From positions 43,034,001 to 43,098,000 of the forward strand of contig JARDYH010000005.1 of the NCBI GenBank assembly GCA_029215795.1: a stretch of DNA of 64,000 bases, written 5' to 3'. Positions 28,424 through 39,291 of the stretch are shown piece after piece. Numbering within the stretch: position 1 is the stretch's first letter; every line of letters begins with the position of its first letter. The position numbers were made by a program, and so were the translations under genes. The notes beneath the pieces were generated by a model, which ran no database searches, was not told the origin of the DNA, and saw nothing but the letters and a program-made list of their open reading frames with translations. The DNA comes from Anniella stebbinsi (Eukaryota > Chordata > Lepidosauria > Squamata > Anniellidae).

Positions 28424-28782
28424 GAGGGTCATCAGATGAGTGTTTTATCACACGCTCACTACTGCCCACTTACAGATGTTCGCAAGTCCTTTAGGCAATG
28501 ACATCTGCCCCCACACAAACACCGCCCCCGCTCTTTCTGCTCATTTTTTCATTGCAAAATAAACCCTTTTTAATCCGACTTTTTTTAAAAAAATACAGAA
28601 TGTGCTGCCATTTCCTGCTGTGTGCAGGAAAAGCGGCGTGATATAAAGGGCCCCTGAATGAGGTCATTGCTGCTTCCTCTTTCTCTCCCCGTGTAAAGAG
28701 ACTGTCACTATTGTGGGACAGCAGCAGGAGGCCATAGCGATGGTAGGGAAATACGAAAATCCACCCGTCTGATGACGCTCTC
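28424..28782. mobile_element. DNA-transposon remnant with GTCATCAGA ends
   Basis: The left end GAGGGTCATCAGATGAGTG and right end CCGTCTGATGACGCTCTC are inverted. It shares GTGTTTTAT-CACGCT and TGCTGTGTGCAGGAAAAG with the element at 44776-45119. Non-coding; the superfamily is uncertain because no clean target duplication is seen. Confidence 0.65.
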
Positions 28783-28860
28783 ATTTTAGTCTTTCTCGGA
28801 TTTCTCCAGGATCCCTAACACACACACATACAGCACCATTGGCTGCCTGCAGGGATTAGG

Positions 28861-29180
28861 TAGGCTGACCATCTGAAAAGGAGGACAGGGCTCATGTAAC
28901 TTTAACAGTTGCAGAGAAAGGGGAATTTCAGCCAGTGCCATTTGTATGCAATTAGTACCTGGTGAAATCTCCTCTTCATCACAACAGTTAAAGGTGCAGG
29001 CACTATACTAGAGTGACCATATACAAAAGAAGGCAGGGCCCCTGCAGCTTTAACTGTTGTAATGAAGAGGGAATTTCACCAGATACGAATTGCATACAAA
29101 TGACTCCGACTGGAATTCCCTTTTCTCTACAACTGTTAAAGTTACATGAGCCCTGTCCTCCTTTTCATATGGTCAGCCTA
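28861..29180. mobile_element. 320-bp dimeric hAT-like MITE, GGTGACCATAT family
   Basis: The outer ends TAGGCTGACCATCTG and CATATGGTCAGCCTA are flanked by a perfect 8-bp duplication GGATTAGG (28853-28860, 29181-29188). A third copy of the terminus lies inside at 29010 (TAGAGTGACCATATAC), so the element is one copy joined to another. The single outer duplication shows the dimer inserted as a unit. The same architecture is at 63697. Confidence 0.88.
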
Positions 29181-29464
29181 GGATTAGGTCAACTCAAAAA
29201 CACCACCAAAATAAATTTTAAAATGCCCTGAAAATGAGGGAGAACATCGTTGATGATGTTGCCACTTGCAGTGGCAGCACAGAAAAACAGAAACCCATAC
29301 GAAAAAAGAAAGAAATTCTGCTACAACCCCTGCCAATGGTGAGCCCTACAGGTGAGAAATTGTTCCAGAATTTCTCCTCCCATTGCAGAAATTCAGTGAA
29401 ATTTCTCTGCCCACAAATAAAGTCACGGATTTCAAGAGGCTATTTGCACACACCTCTAGTAATA

Positions 29465-29700
29465 TATTTAGCCATTGTGATCACTAGTAGCCATTAATAG
29501 ACTTCTCCTCCATGAATTTGCCTAATCCCCTTTTAAATCTGTCCAAATTGGTGGCCATCGCTACATCTTCTCATCGCAAATTCCATAGTTTAACAATGCT
29601 GCAACACAACCCAATAATGCATTCCTTCACAGCATAGATTCCTTTTCTCTGATCTTCCTTCATTCTCCATTTTCTTTCCAGTCTACAGCAGCACCCAAAC
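29465..29700 (-). mobile_element. CR1-like LINE 3' fragment, degraded
   Basis: The sequence TAGTAGCCATTAATAGACTTCTCCTCCATG and CCTTTTAAATCTGTCCAAATTGG matches the repeat at 36230-36770 at lower identity. Same orientation; no open frame. Confidence 0.55.
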
Positions 29701-30089
29701 TAACCTTCAGCCCTTGGCTGCACTTCAGCAAAATCCTACCCAGTGCCATTGTGCTCACTGGCAAAAAAATGATGATGAAGCTCTCTCATTTTGCACAATG
29801 GACACTTTCAGCTCACCACGTTGTGTTCACAGGGCACAATTCAGGGGGGGAATGGTAGCCAGTTACAAAGCGGCCACCAGCTAAGCCATGTGTAAATTGC
29901 AGTCTAGTGCATTTGCCCTTGCTAGCTGCCATTTCATTTCTCTCATTGCAGCCTCCCATGGCTGCTTTCCAGCTTAAAAAAATAAATAAATGTAAGAAGA
30001 TGGGTCCATGTGCCTTCCATGTCATTTCTAGTTTGGTCCAGGACAGGAATTTGAACTCTGGTCTCCCCAGCACAAGCCCTGCTCTCTTT

Positions 30090-30234
30090 TAGCTCCTGCA
30101 GCTTTAACAGTTGAGAAGAAGAGGGGATTTTGCCAGGTGCTGCATGCATACAAATGCCACCTGCTGAAATTCCCTTTTCTATACAGCTGTTAAAGATACA
30201 GGAGCCCTGTCCTCCTTTCCATATGGTCACCCTA
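30090..30234. mobile_element. GGTGACCATAT-family MITE, left end lost
   Basis: It runs from CTCCTGCAGCTTTAACAG to the right terminus CATATGGTCACCCTA. The left terminus is absent, so it is truncated or recombined. Confidence 0.75.
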
Positions 30235-30839
30235 GTGGTGACCCTCTGCCTCTCCCCTACTCATTTGTGGCAGAGATCTCCCCCCATTCACACACACACC
30301 CAGGTGATTTGCTCCAATGCATGGCATGCAGTTGCCAATTGTCATGCATGACCTTCTCCTTCCATCTTCCAGCAATCTCAACAGAATATTGAGCATCTGC
30401 CCTGCCTTCAGCCCCACCAATCACAGTGAGCACCAGTTGCCACTGCTGGCACACTACACCATTCAATCCCCTTGAGATTTCAGCCCAGACCTAGAGCCAC
30501 TTGCACCTTGGTCACAGCAGAGTGTGCTTGAAATGGATGCAGTAAGTATCAAACTGGGTTTTCTTCCCTTGGTGTGGGGATTAATTACTCCGCGTTTCTT
30601 GACCATCAAACTGCTATCACCAAGTACAGTCTCACTTCATAAATTTTAAGCTTCTAATAATAAGGCTGGACAGGAGTTTTAAAGCTTCAGTGAGCAGTGT
30701 AAAATTAACTTACTCCTTTCAGCTGGAAAATCAATGAATGTGATTCCAGGTTTGCCTCTTTAAACACTTTGAGTCCAGTGTCCAGTTGAAACAGAGTGAA
30801 ATCCAAATCCAAACACAGAGCAGAACTGTGAGCTTACCT

Positions 30840-31094
30840 AGGTTGACCATATGAAAAGGAGGACAGGGTTCATGTAATTTTAACTGTTGTAGAGAAAAGG
30901 GAATTTCAGCCAGTGTCATTTGTATGTAATTAGTTCCTGCTGAAATCCCTAACCCCTGCAACTTTAACTGTTGTGATGAAGAGGGAATTTCACCAGGAAC
31001 TATTTGCATACAAATGACACTGGCTGAAATTCCCTTTTCACTACAACTGTTAAAGTTACATGAACCCTGTCCTCCTTTTCATATGGTCAGCCTA
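30840..31094. mobile_element. 255-bp dimeric MITE with internal deletion, GGTGACCATAT family
   Basis: The outer ends AGGTTGACCATATG and CATATGGTCAGCCTA are flanked by a perfect 8-bp duplication GCTTACCT (30832-30839, 31095-31102). It matches the dimer at 28861 but lacks the internal terminus. The junction is at CTGAAATCCCTAACCCCTGC near 30940-30960. Confidence 0.85.
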
Positions 31095-31142
31095 GCTTAC
31101 CTGGAAAGCTCAGAAGCAGAGAATGGGTAGAAAACTCTAAAA

Positions 31143-31277
31143 CAGCCCTCCCCAACTTGGTGCCTGCCATATGTTGGGCTCCAACCCCTATCCTCCCCAG
31201 CCGATGGCCATATTGGCTGGGGAGAATGGGAATTGGAATCCAACACATCTGGAGAACACCAGATTGAGGAAGTCTGC
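31143..31277. mobile_element. Hairpin MITE (CCCCAACTTGG family)
   Basis: CAGCCCTCCCCAACTTGG on the left pairs with CCAGATTGAGGAAGTCTG on the right. The inner arms CCTCCCCAGCCGATGGCC and GGCTGGGGAGAATGGG are complementary. Same family as 18921, 51852 and 57503. Confidence 0.7.
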
Positions 31278-31630
31278 CCTAAGTCAAAGGGCTGAACTAT
31301 GTGTTATGGTGGGATATCCATGACTGGTCTCTCAATAAATGCAGCCATTGGGAACAGGGACAGCTAAGCTGATCAGAAAAATAATGTAAGAATTTACAGA
31401 ATTTAGCCTTCCCTCTTGTGCTGTTTTCCTGGTCAAAATTGCTCCCAGCCCCAATCCAGCTGTTCTTTGCTAAAGTGAAAGAAAATGCATGCACTTGTAC
31501 CATGCCTCCATTTTTTCCTGCATGGAACAAACAGCAACTGGGGGGGGGGGGGGGGAGGAACTGATTTACAATACAGTTAAACACCAGCAGCTCTCATGCT
31601 CCTTCCTTAATTAGCAAAATCACACCCAAG

Positions 31631-31634
<4 letters not shown>

Positions 31635-31668
<34 letters not shown>
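31635..31668. repeat. (CA)n microsatellite
   Basis: About 17 CA units. A G-run (31540-31555) lies 80 bp upstream. Confidence 0.93.
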
Positions 31669-31670
<2 letters not shown>

Positions 31671-31934
31671 ATGGCTACATTTAGTAAAAGTAAAAATGGG
31701 ACACCAGCCACAGATTTTCCAATGTTATGTATAGTCTGGCCCAAAGACTTTGTTTTTCATTGAAAGCTGCTGAAGAGTTTTCAGTCCTACCATCCTGCAT
31801 TCTATGGGAGACATGGCTTTGTTTGTTGCTTATTGGACATGCTTATGAAGCAGATTTATATCCCAAAGTTTGAGGGAGAGATGATAAAATATGCCATTAT
31901 AGTAATTAACGTATCTTGGATGATGCGTGCATCA

Positions 31935-32241
31935 GCTTGAGAAGATGGTTAAGAACTATTTTCCATTGCCACAGAAATTAGGACCCGAAATAATGGGTAT
32001 AAGTTACATCTACCTAGATTTCAATTAAATATAAGAAAAAAACTTACTAATGGTAAGATCTATGCAACAGTGGAACAGTCTATCTATGGAGGTTGTGGGT
32101 TCTACCTCTCTGGAGGTTTTTAAGAAGAGGCTGGACAGGCACCTTTCATGGATGATTTAATTGGCTTTCCTGCACATTGCAGGTGGTTGACTAGATGATC
32201 ATAGTGGTCCCTTCCAACTCTACAATTCTATGATTCTATGA
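31935..32241 (+). mobile_element. CR1 LINE 3' end
   Basis: The conserved CR1 3' sequence is visible: GGAGGTTTTTAAGAAGAGGC, GACTAGATGATC, CCCTTCCAACTCTACAATTC. It ends in the octamer tail ATTCTATGATTCTATG, diagnostic of CR1. 5' truncated; non-coding. Confidence 0.88.
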
Positions 32242-32320
32242 AATTTACGCTTCTTAGTCAGAGCATAGTTCTTTGGGGTATCCTTCATGCCCCCTGTTTC
32301 AAGGGAGAGATTTGCCACTG

Positions 32321-32325
<5 letters not shown>

Positions 32326-32351
<26 letters not shown>
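32326..32351. repeat. (CT)n microsatellite
   Basis: Thirteen or so CT units. Confidence 0.9.
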
Positions 32352-34620
32352 CACCCTTTCCTTAGTCCTGAAAGAAAGTTCAAACGCTAGTCGCAGCCAG
32401 ATCATTAATTATATAACAAAGTCTTAATAAAAGTACTGCTGCTGTAAAACCTACACATGCACAGGTGAGCTTCATGAATGATATAGAAATACCAGCAATA
32501 ACTGCAGTTTCACCATCCTTCCCCCTACCTCCACTCCCACCAATAGCTTTTCCTTTTCACAAATACTTCATTAGGACAACATCAAATTAGGTGATCATTC
32601 AGCACTGGATTTGTGCTTTGCTTGCTGGCTGGCTCGTTTGCTCATCAATTGGAAACCAAAGCATGCACTGATGTTTCATCTCGGTAGGAAGCCCCTTGAA
32701 CAATCCCCAAAGCCACAATGCTACAGGAGCTGAGGGATGGGATGGGATGGGAGCAAAACTTCTGAAAATCCCCCAGAAGCTGAGCCCAGCCGTTTTCTGT
32801 GATGAGAAGGGAAATTTCATTCTTCTAGATACTTGGAACGAAATGTGGTGTTGCCATGGTTTCACACTCACTGGCTGGAAATGACAATATTAGCGGGAGT
32901 GACCTGGCAATTAGAAACTGTGCCCCCAGGTCAGACTACAGGGAAAATAAAGAGTGATTACTGGGCCTAGAGAAGGCAGCATAATGCCATGGGCTCCTGA
33001 GCTCCCTACCTTTTATAACTGGCCCATTTAAATGCAGATTATGATGACTTTCCACCTGGGGCCTCTAATCTGTCTCACAGCCCAATCAAACAATAAGCAT
33101 CTCTGAGCACAGTAGGGGGTGGGTAGGCAGAGTGCTTGTGAACTTGGACTGTCCTCAGGGGGAGTGAAGTTGTTGTGAAGAAAAGCCCAGAGTCACCACA
33201 TTCAACTATGATGGTTTCTCAAATTCCAGCTCTCACTCTTCTCTTTCCTCCCCCCACCCCGATTCCTGTTTTCAAGTGCCACAGTCCCATGGCAGTCTTC
33301 GTCCCAGATTCTGGAAGCTTCCATGTACTAACAAAACTAATAATAAGAGACTGTGAAATATTTTCACTCCTCCGACGAACCTGAAAGGTGTGATGACATG
33401 GGAGCTGTCAAATTTTAATCAGTGGAAGAATCTGATCATGATTTCATTGATAAATTGGTTAATCAGCAGGGCCAAGCTGAAAGAGCATTTTTCAAAGCAT
33501 CTGTGTTTTGAAGCACAAACAGCTCGATCCTATAATTGCAAAGCAGGTGGGAAGCAAATCTTAAAGATGTAACCGTACTACGAACGGGTCTATCCAGTGT
33601 GCTTGCATCAAAGAACATCTGGACTTACAGGTATTCCTTGTTGCGCTCTTCTCCCAGGATGGAATGAGACATTGTGAAGGATGCAAAGTTGCCACCAAAA
33701 CAAGCTGCCCCACATCTTCGCTGTTCCTGGTAATGCCTAGTGATAATGTTTTAAACACATATCATTATTCTTTGATTTTTCCCGACCCAGTTCCACCACT
33801 GGCTTGCAGAGGAAACCCAGAACTAGTGGTGTCACCTCTTACATTTTGTATTAGAAGAAGTTACAAGGGAGAGAGGAAGAAGAGACTCTGTGGGGCTGTT
33901 TATGACAGCAGCCATGTTTCCACTATTATAGCTAGTTCTGACCTCTCTTTCTTCCTTTCCTCCCGGACCACCTGTTCTCTCCCACACTGTCTACATTTAT
34001 ATTGCAATCTCCTTGAGGCAGTAATCTGTCTTCTACTTATAAGGCTGTAGAACTATATACTTTGATTATGCCATATAAATAATAGCAATAATAATTTTGA
34101 TCTATTACATTTACGCCATGCAATATTCCCTTCTCCTTCCAAACCCCACTCAACAGAGTGAATTTGTCTCAATGGGTAGATTTCTTTCTTTCTTTTTTTC
34201 TTTCTCCCAGAGAGATACTTTTCCCAGGGCAATACAACATGCCCAGGCCCCATTAGCATCCCTTGTGCATAATTAGAGCTTGGCATATTGTTATGCAAAG
34301 CAGCCTGAGATGACAAAACTGCATCCTGGACAACACAGAAATGCCTGGAGACACTTTCTCACACAGTTTTCGCCAATGCAAACTGGCCCTCTGCATAGTT
34401 TCAAAATTAATTAATTGGGGACGGTTGGGGATGCTTGCACCCACTCGTGGCATGCTTCCGATCCCAGCTGCTGAAAAGGGGTCTCTTTAAAGATCAATGT
34501 GTTTGTATGTGAGAGAAAGAAACGTAAAAAAGAAGAAGCAGTTCTTTAAATTTGCTCAATGAGAACAGAAGCATTTGTGTGCATGGGGAGGGGGGTGCGG
34601 AATAGTTCCCTGCCACTCAA
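32352..34620. other. Non-coding stretch
   Basis: No gene-like frame was found. A GGGAT pentamer run lies near 32734-32752. At about 33985-34095 is a repeat tail in plus orientation (AATCTCCTTGAGGCAGTAAT... ending ATATAAATAATAGCAATAAT), a LINE/SINE-type 3' end frequent in reptiles. A TTTC run is at 34186-34206. Confidence 0.5.
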
Positions 34621-34796
34621 AACAATCTGCATAAGAAGCTGCCTTATACCACTCACACAGTTTGTCCGTCTAACCCAGCATTAAGAGATGCAGAAGCATC
34701 CCAAAGTTCAACCCGAAGAGTGCTGGAGTCGAGATCTCACAAAATTGAAGTTTTTTGCAGTTTGAGTACTGACAAAAGGCTAAGAGTAGGGATGTG

Positions 34797-35987
34797 CACC
34801 AACCCCAAAAATGGAATCGGAATCGGAACTTCAGATTTTTAAAAATATTGGATCAGAAAAATCGGAGGTCCATGTTATCAGATCGGATCGATACCAATAC
34901 AAAATCAGAAGTTCCGATTTTGATATCGGACCGCCATTTTAGGTGTTTTCCCCATAGGCTTGCATTGGGGGAAAGAAAGCTTTTCCCCAATGCATTCCCC
35001 TAAAATGACAACCCTCCCTTCCCCCCACTCATGCTCCTTAACTGCCTGCATCGTCTGCTGCCGTCCGCTGCCGTAGTCTACTACTAATTAGGCTTAGTGG
35101 CCTTGTTCTCAGAAGAGTGACGAGGCGCCGGGTGATGACATCACCCAGTGCCTCGTCGATCTACTGAGAACAAGGCCACTAAGCCTAATTAGCAGCAGAC
35201 CATGGCAGCGAACAGCAACAGATGACGGCAGCAGGTAAGGGGGGGGACCTCCCCCTCCCTCCCCCCTCGCGCTCCTTACCTGCTGGCCCATGCTGTCATG
35301 CTCTGCTTACATCTACTGATAAACAGGCTTTGCGGCCTGCTCCCCAGTAGAGTGCGATGCAACGGGTGATGATGTCACCCGTCGCATCATGCTTTACTGA
35401 GAAGCACGCCGCAAAGCCTGTTTATCAGTAGATGGAAGCAGTGGACGGCAGCATGGGATGCCTGCAGGTAAGGGGGGGACATCCCTCTCCCTCCCCCTCA
35501 CGCTCCTTACCTACTGGCATCCCGCACTGCCACCCGCTGCTTCCGTACCACTGATAAACAGGCTTTGCAGCCTGCTTCTCAGTAGAGCGTGACGCGATGG
35601 GTGATACCACCCATCATGTCACGCTCTACTGAGAAGCAGGCCACAAAGCCTAATTCTCAGTAGTATTGAAGCAGCGAGGAGACAGCAGGTAAGGAGCATG
35701 AGTGGGGGGAGGGAGGGAGGTCCCCACTCACCGGCCGCCATGTTTTCCCCTTAGACTTGCATTGGGGGAAAGCTTTCTTTCCCCCAATGCAAGCCTATGG
35801 TGAAAACACGTAAAATGGAAGCCCAATTTTCTGTGTTTTTTTTTTCTAGGTATTAATCGGATCAAAAAAAATTGGATCGGGAGAAATCAGACTTCCTGCG
35901 ACCAGCATCGGAATCAGACATCGGATGCCCGATTTCCTCTGATTTGTATTGTATCGGGTATCAGGTCTGATACAATGCACATCCCTA
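34797..35987. mobile_element. 1.19-kb foldback element, hAT-like (copy 2)
   Basis: The termini TAGGGATGTGCACC and AATGCACATCCCTA match those of 3904-5713. ATCGGAATC-type motifs cluster inside both ends. Shared subterminal modules include CCATAGGCTTGCATTGGGG near 34953, with its complement near 35770. Three hairpin units have cores at 35131 (GGTGATGACATCACC), 35365 (GGTGATGATGTCACC) and 35600 (decayed), about 235 bp apart. They are separated by C-rich spacers with the same AGGTAAGG...CCTTACCT borders as copy 1. The flanks match only weakly, so the target duplication has decayed. Confidence 0.85.
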
Positions 35988-36229
35988 CTCAAGTGTGCTT
36001 ACCAAATCCACTCTCTGCAGTCCCTTTCTCAGTCCCAGGGTCTGCAACGTATTTCTATTGGCAGGATGACTACGGAGGCAGGAGCTTTGGTGCAGTTAGG
36101 GTTGGACCTTGGGGGCAAAGTTCATGGTCAAAAAGTCCACCCTCCCCCACAAATGATGACCCAGAGTGCATCAGGTGGATCTTGAATGAAGCAAACTCCA
36201 CTTTGTTCCTGTAGTCGTGATGGCATAAC

Positions 36230-36770
36230 ATAAGAAGAGAACATAAGAAGAGCCATGATGGATCAGACCAAGGGTCCATCATGATGGATCAGACCAAGGG
36301 TACATCTACTCCAGCACTCTGTTCACACAGTGGCCAACCAGCTGTCGACCAGGGACCAGCAAAGCAGGACATGGTGCAACATGTCAATATAGGCTTACTG
36401 CCTCTGATACTGGAGGTAGCACATAGCCATCATGACTAGTAGCCATTGATAGCCTTCTCCTCCAGGAATGTATCCAACCCCCTTTTAATGCCATCCAAAT
36501 CGATGGCCATCACCATATCTTTAGTACTGAATTCCACAGCTTAACTATGCGCTGTATGAAGTATTTCTTTTTATCTGTCAAGAATCTCCCACCAATCAGT
36601 TTCATGGGATGATCCCAGGTTCTAGTATTATGGGAGAAGGAGAAAAATGTCTCCCTATCCACATTGTCCACATCATGCATAATTTTGTACACCTCTATCA
36701 GGTCTTCCCTTAGCCTCGTTTTTCCAAGTTAAACAATCCCAGCTGTTGTAACCTTCCCTCGTAGTATTTT
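36230..36770 (-). pseudogene. CR1-clade LINE 3' end with decayed RT C-terminus
   Basis: The minus strand encodes (36510-36692) NTRTWDHPMKLIGG and YFIQRIVKLWNSVLK, the usual C-terminal end of CR1-clade reverse transcriptases (HNTRTRGH-like, then RVVxLWNxLP). The plus-strand start ACATAAGAAGAGCCATGATG is the reversed octamer-type tail. GATGGATCAGACCAAGGGT is duplicated in tandem at about 36256-36300. It is an old, non-functional fragment. Same family as 29465 and 60943. Confidence 0.7.
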
Positions 36771-36929
36771 GTTTTTAAATCGGGGTTGACAAACAGATTT
36801 GTTTTTCTCTTCAAACATAGCAATGTAGAAGCAATTGTAAATCATGGAATTATGGTTGGGGGTGAGGGGGGCAAGAAATGTCAGTAGTGTGTTTCACAAC
36901 TGAACTAAGGCCATATAGAGCGGTCTCCT

Positions 36930-37487
36930 TCCTGCAGAGATGTGAGACAATAAAGAGGTCTGTCATGCAGTCCACAAAGCTTTATTCAGTAAATAGACCT
37001 CTTCATACCTGAAGGGAGTGTGAATGCTAAGAGGTATCCGCTAAGCTTCATTAGCCTAACAAAGCAAGGCAGCTGCCTATCGACTAAATGAACAGTTCCC
37101 CCTGTCCAATGCCAACAGGCTTTTAAGGAACCCCTCCTTCAGGGAGGGTCTTCAAGCTGTAACCTCTGGCACATGGTATTGGCTAACCTAGCAGACCACC
37201 TCCCACCTCCTCTCAAGTATGCCTGCCTGACCTTGTGGTGGACTCTGGGATCTGTCAATTCTGATGCTCCCTCCCCCTCTGACAAAGACTGAGTTCCTAT
37301 TGCTGGGAAGGATGATCTCTTAGCCTGGGCTTCCTGTTTGATAAGCTCCTGGGAAGATTCCTCCTTGACTCCTGGAGAATCTTGGAGAATTTCCTCCCCC
37401 AGTTCCTGTCTTGGCTCGTCTACTTCTTCTTCATGCTCTGAGTCCAATTCGGGATACACATCAGGGAGTCTGCCCCTGATCCTGACA
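36930..37487 (-). mobile_element. Possible solo LTR of a retrotransposon
   Basis: Read on the minus strand, the segment begins TGTCAGGATCAGGGGCAG at 37487, has a TTAAAAGCC TATA-like area, then AATAAAGCTTTG near 36985, and ends near CTCACATCTCTGCAGG. This resembles an LTR with TG start and polyadenylation signal. A 106-codon acidic open frame on the same strand (37139-37459) may derive from it. No internal region, primer site or clean target duplication was found, so class and ends are uncertain. Confidence 0.4.
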
Positions 37488-39119
37488 CCCCATCAGACTA
37501 TTAAGTCCAGGGTTTAAGGTTACTGAGCTATACCACTGGGCAGGAGTAGAGCATCCATTCCTGCCACAGATGGATCTGGAACTACAATTCCAAGAATCAA
37601 CTAGCAGGAAAATGATGCCTTTCATGTCAATTTCCACTATGGAGAAGGCCTTGTAATTCACCAGATTAAGTGGCAGTTCTTATTAGAAAGATGAAAGTCA
37701 CTACCTATCAACCTTTAAAGGGGGATTACAAATTCACAGAGTAGAAGGCTATTAATCCCTACTAGCCATGAGGGCTATATATTGTCCAGCACCAGAGGCA
37801 GCATTTCTCTGAATACCAGTTGTTCAGGAACAACAGCGGGAGAGGGTTATTACACTCATGTCCCACTTGTGATGGGCTTCCCAGAGGGATCTGGCTGCCC
37901 CTTTGGGCAACAGGATGCTAGACTAATTAGAATAAGACTTTGGATTGATTCAGCAGAGCTTTTCTTACATATATCAGCATGTGGCTCCCTTGTTACAGCA
38001 GCTTCACTGGCTACCAGTCTGCTGCTGGGCAGAATTCAGAATGCTGGTTATGACCTGTTAAAGTTGCAGGGGCCCTGCCTTCTTTTATATATGGTCTCTC
38101 TAGTATAGTGCATGCAACTTTAACTGTTGTGTTGAAGAGAGGATTTCACCAGGAACTAATTGCATACAAAGGACACTGGCTGAAATTCCCTTTTCTCTAC
38201 AACTGTTAAAGTTACATGAGCCCTGACCTGGATTTTATCTGGTCACCCTACCATAGATGAACAACTGTAAAGTTGATTATTACCCCACCATTGACTATTG
38301 TGTTGTCTGAATCCAGCCAATGAGTATCCAATATAAGTTTAGCCTAACTGAGCAGATGTGATTGTAGTTTAGCAGTACAATGCCATAGAAAGAACATTTC
38401 CTCAGACACATGAGTTTTTTAGAGGATATCCCAGAATGTGACAGACGGGTGTGAACAGAAACAACTTCATAAAACCTAGTTAAAGGCTTGGCTCCATGCA
38501 ATTAAAATCATGTGATAGCAGTGGTGTAGTGGAGACAGGACTTGCAGGGACACAGTGCCAGCACTTTTTTAATAGCAGGGACACTCACATCATCTGCCAC
38601 CCTCCTGACTTCCCTGTTCCCTCTGAGCTTAGTTGCAATCCTCACAGTAGCTGGGGTGGAGAGATTAAACATTCCCAACAACAATATATTGTTCTCTGTT
38701 GTCATACAAGATACCTTGCGGTGGCTTAGTCTCGAATGGAAAATTAAGACCCATTCGATTCGCGAAAGACCTGCTCCTGATGGAGATGAAAGCAGCTAGA
38801 ACTGATTTGTTGACATGGACCAACACAGCTTCCTGAATGTTTGGACTCACCTTGGGGGTGTGGCTATGGGGACTGTCATGATGAGCACCTGCCTTTCAGA
38901 GTTTACCACAACACCACTGGAAATGAGCCCATTGATCCCACTCTGTTGCATCCATCTCTTTGCTGATCCCCACAACCTTCTGCAGCAGGGAGACAGCCTT
39001 ATGTTGTAAACCACTTCAGGTTCCCAGTGCAATTACGAATCCTGATCTCCCAGAGTTCTTAGCAATTGCACAGGGAGCCCCCACGACTAGGGCTGTCTCC
39101 CTACTGCAAACTGATATAA
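37488..39119. other. Non-coding stretch apart from the MITE at 38057
   Basis: Small open frames (37782, 38496, 38542, 38815) have no recognisable domain and overlap on opposite strands. Nothing supports a gene. Confidence 0.5.
38057..38250. mobile_element. GGTGACCATAT-family MITE, inverted dimer fragment
   Basis: The internal terminus appears in reverse (ATATGGTCTCTCTAGTATAG), followed by a complete right half ending TCTGGTCACCCTA. It is the dimer of 28861 read in opposite orientation with the outer part lost. Confidence 0.75.
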
Positions 39120-39126
39120 ACAGCTG

Positions 39127-39159
<33 letters not shown>

Positions 39160-39160
39160 T
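39127..39160. repeat. (ATT)n tail of the L2 element
   Basis: About eleven ATT units directly abut the LINE 3' UTR. Confidence 0.9.
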
Positions 39161-39291
39161 ATTTCATTTCTAACCTGCCTCTCCATCCAGATCTAGGCGG
39201 GGAACAACAATAAATATAAATATAAAAACAATAAAATAGAGAAACCATTAAAATAGATAAAAACAAAAAAATTATTAAAAACATCTTAAAA

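Noticed and set aside
37139..37459. Glu-rich 106-codon minus-strand frame as a host gene
   Set aside because: It sits within a putative LTR with no exon signals, so it is more likely transposon-derived or chance.
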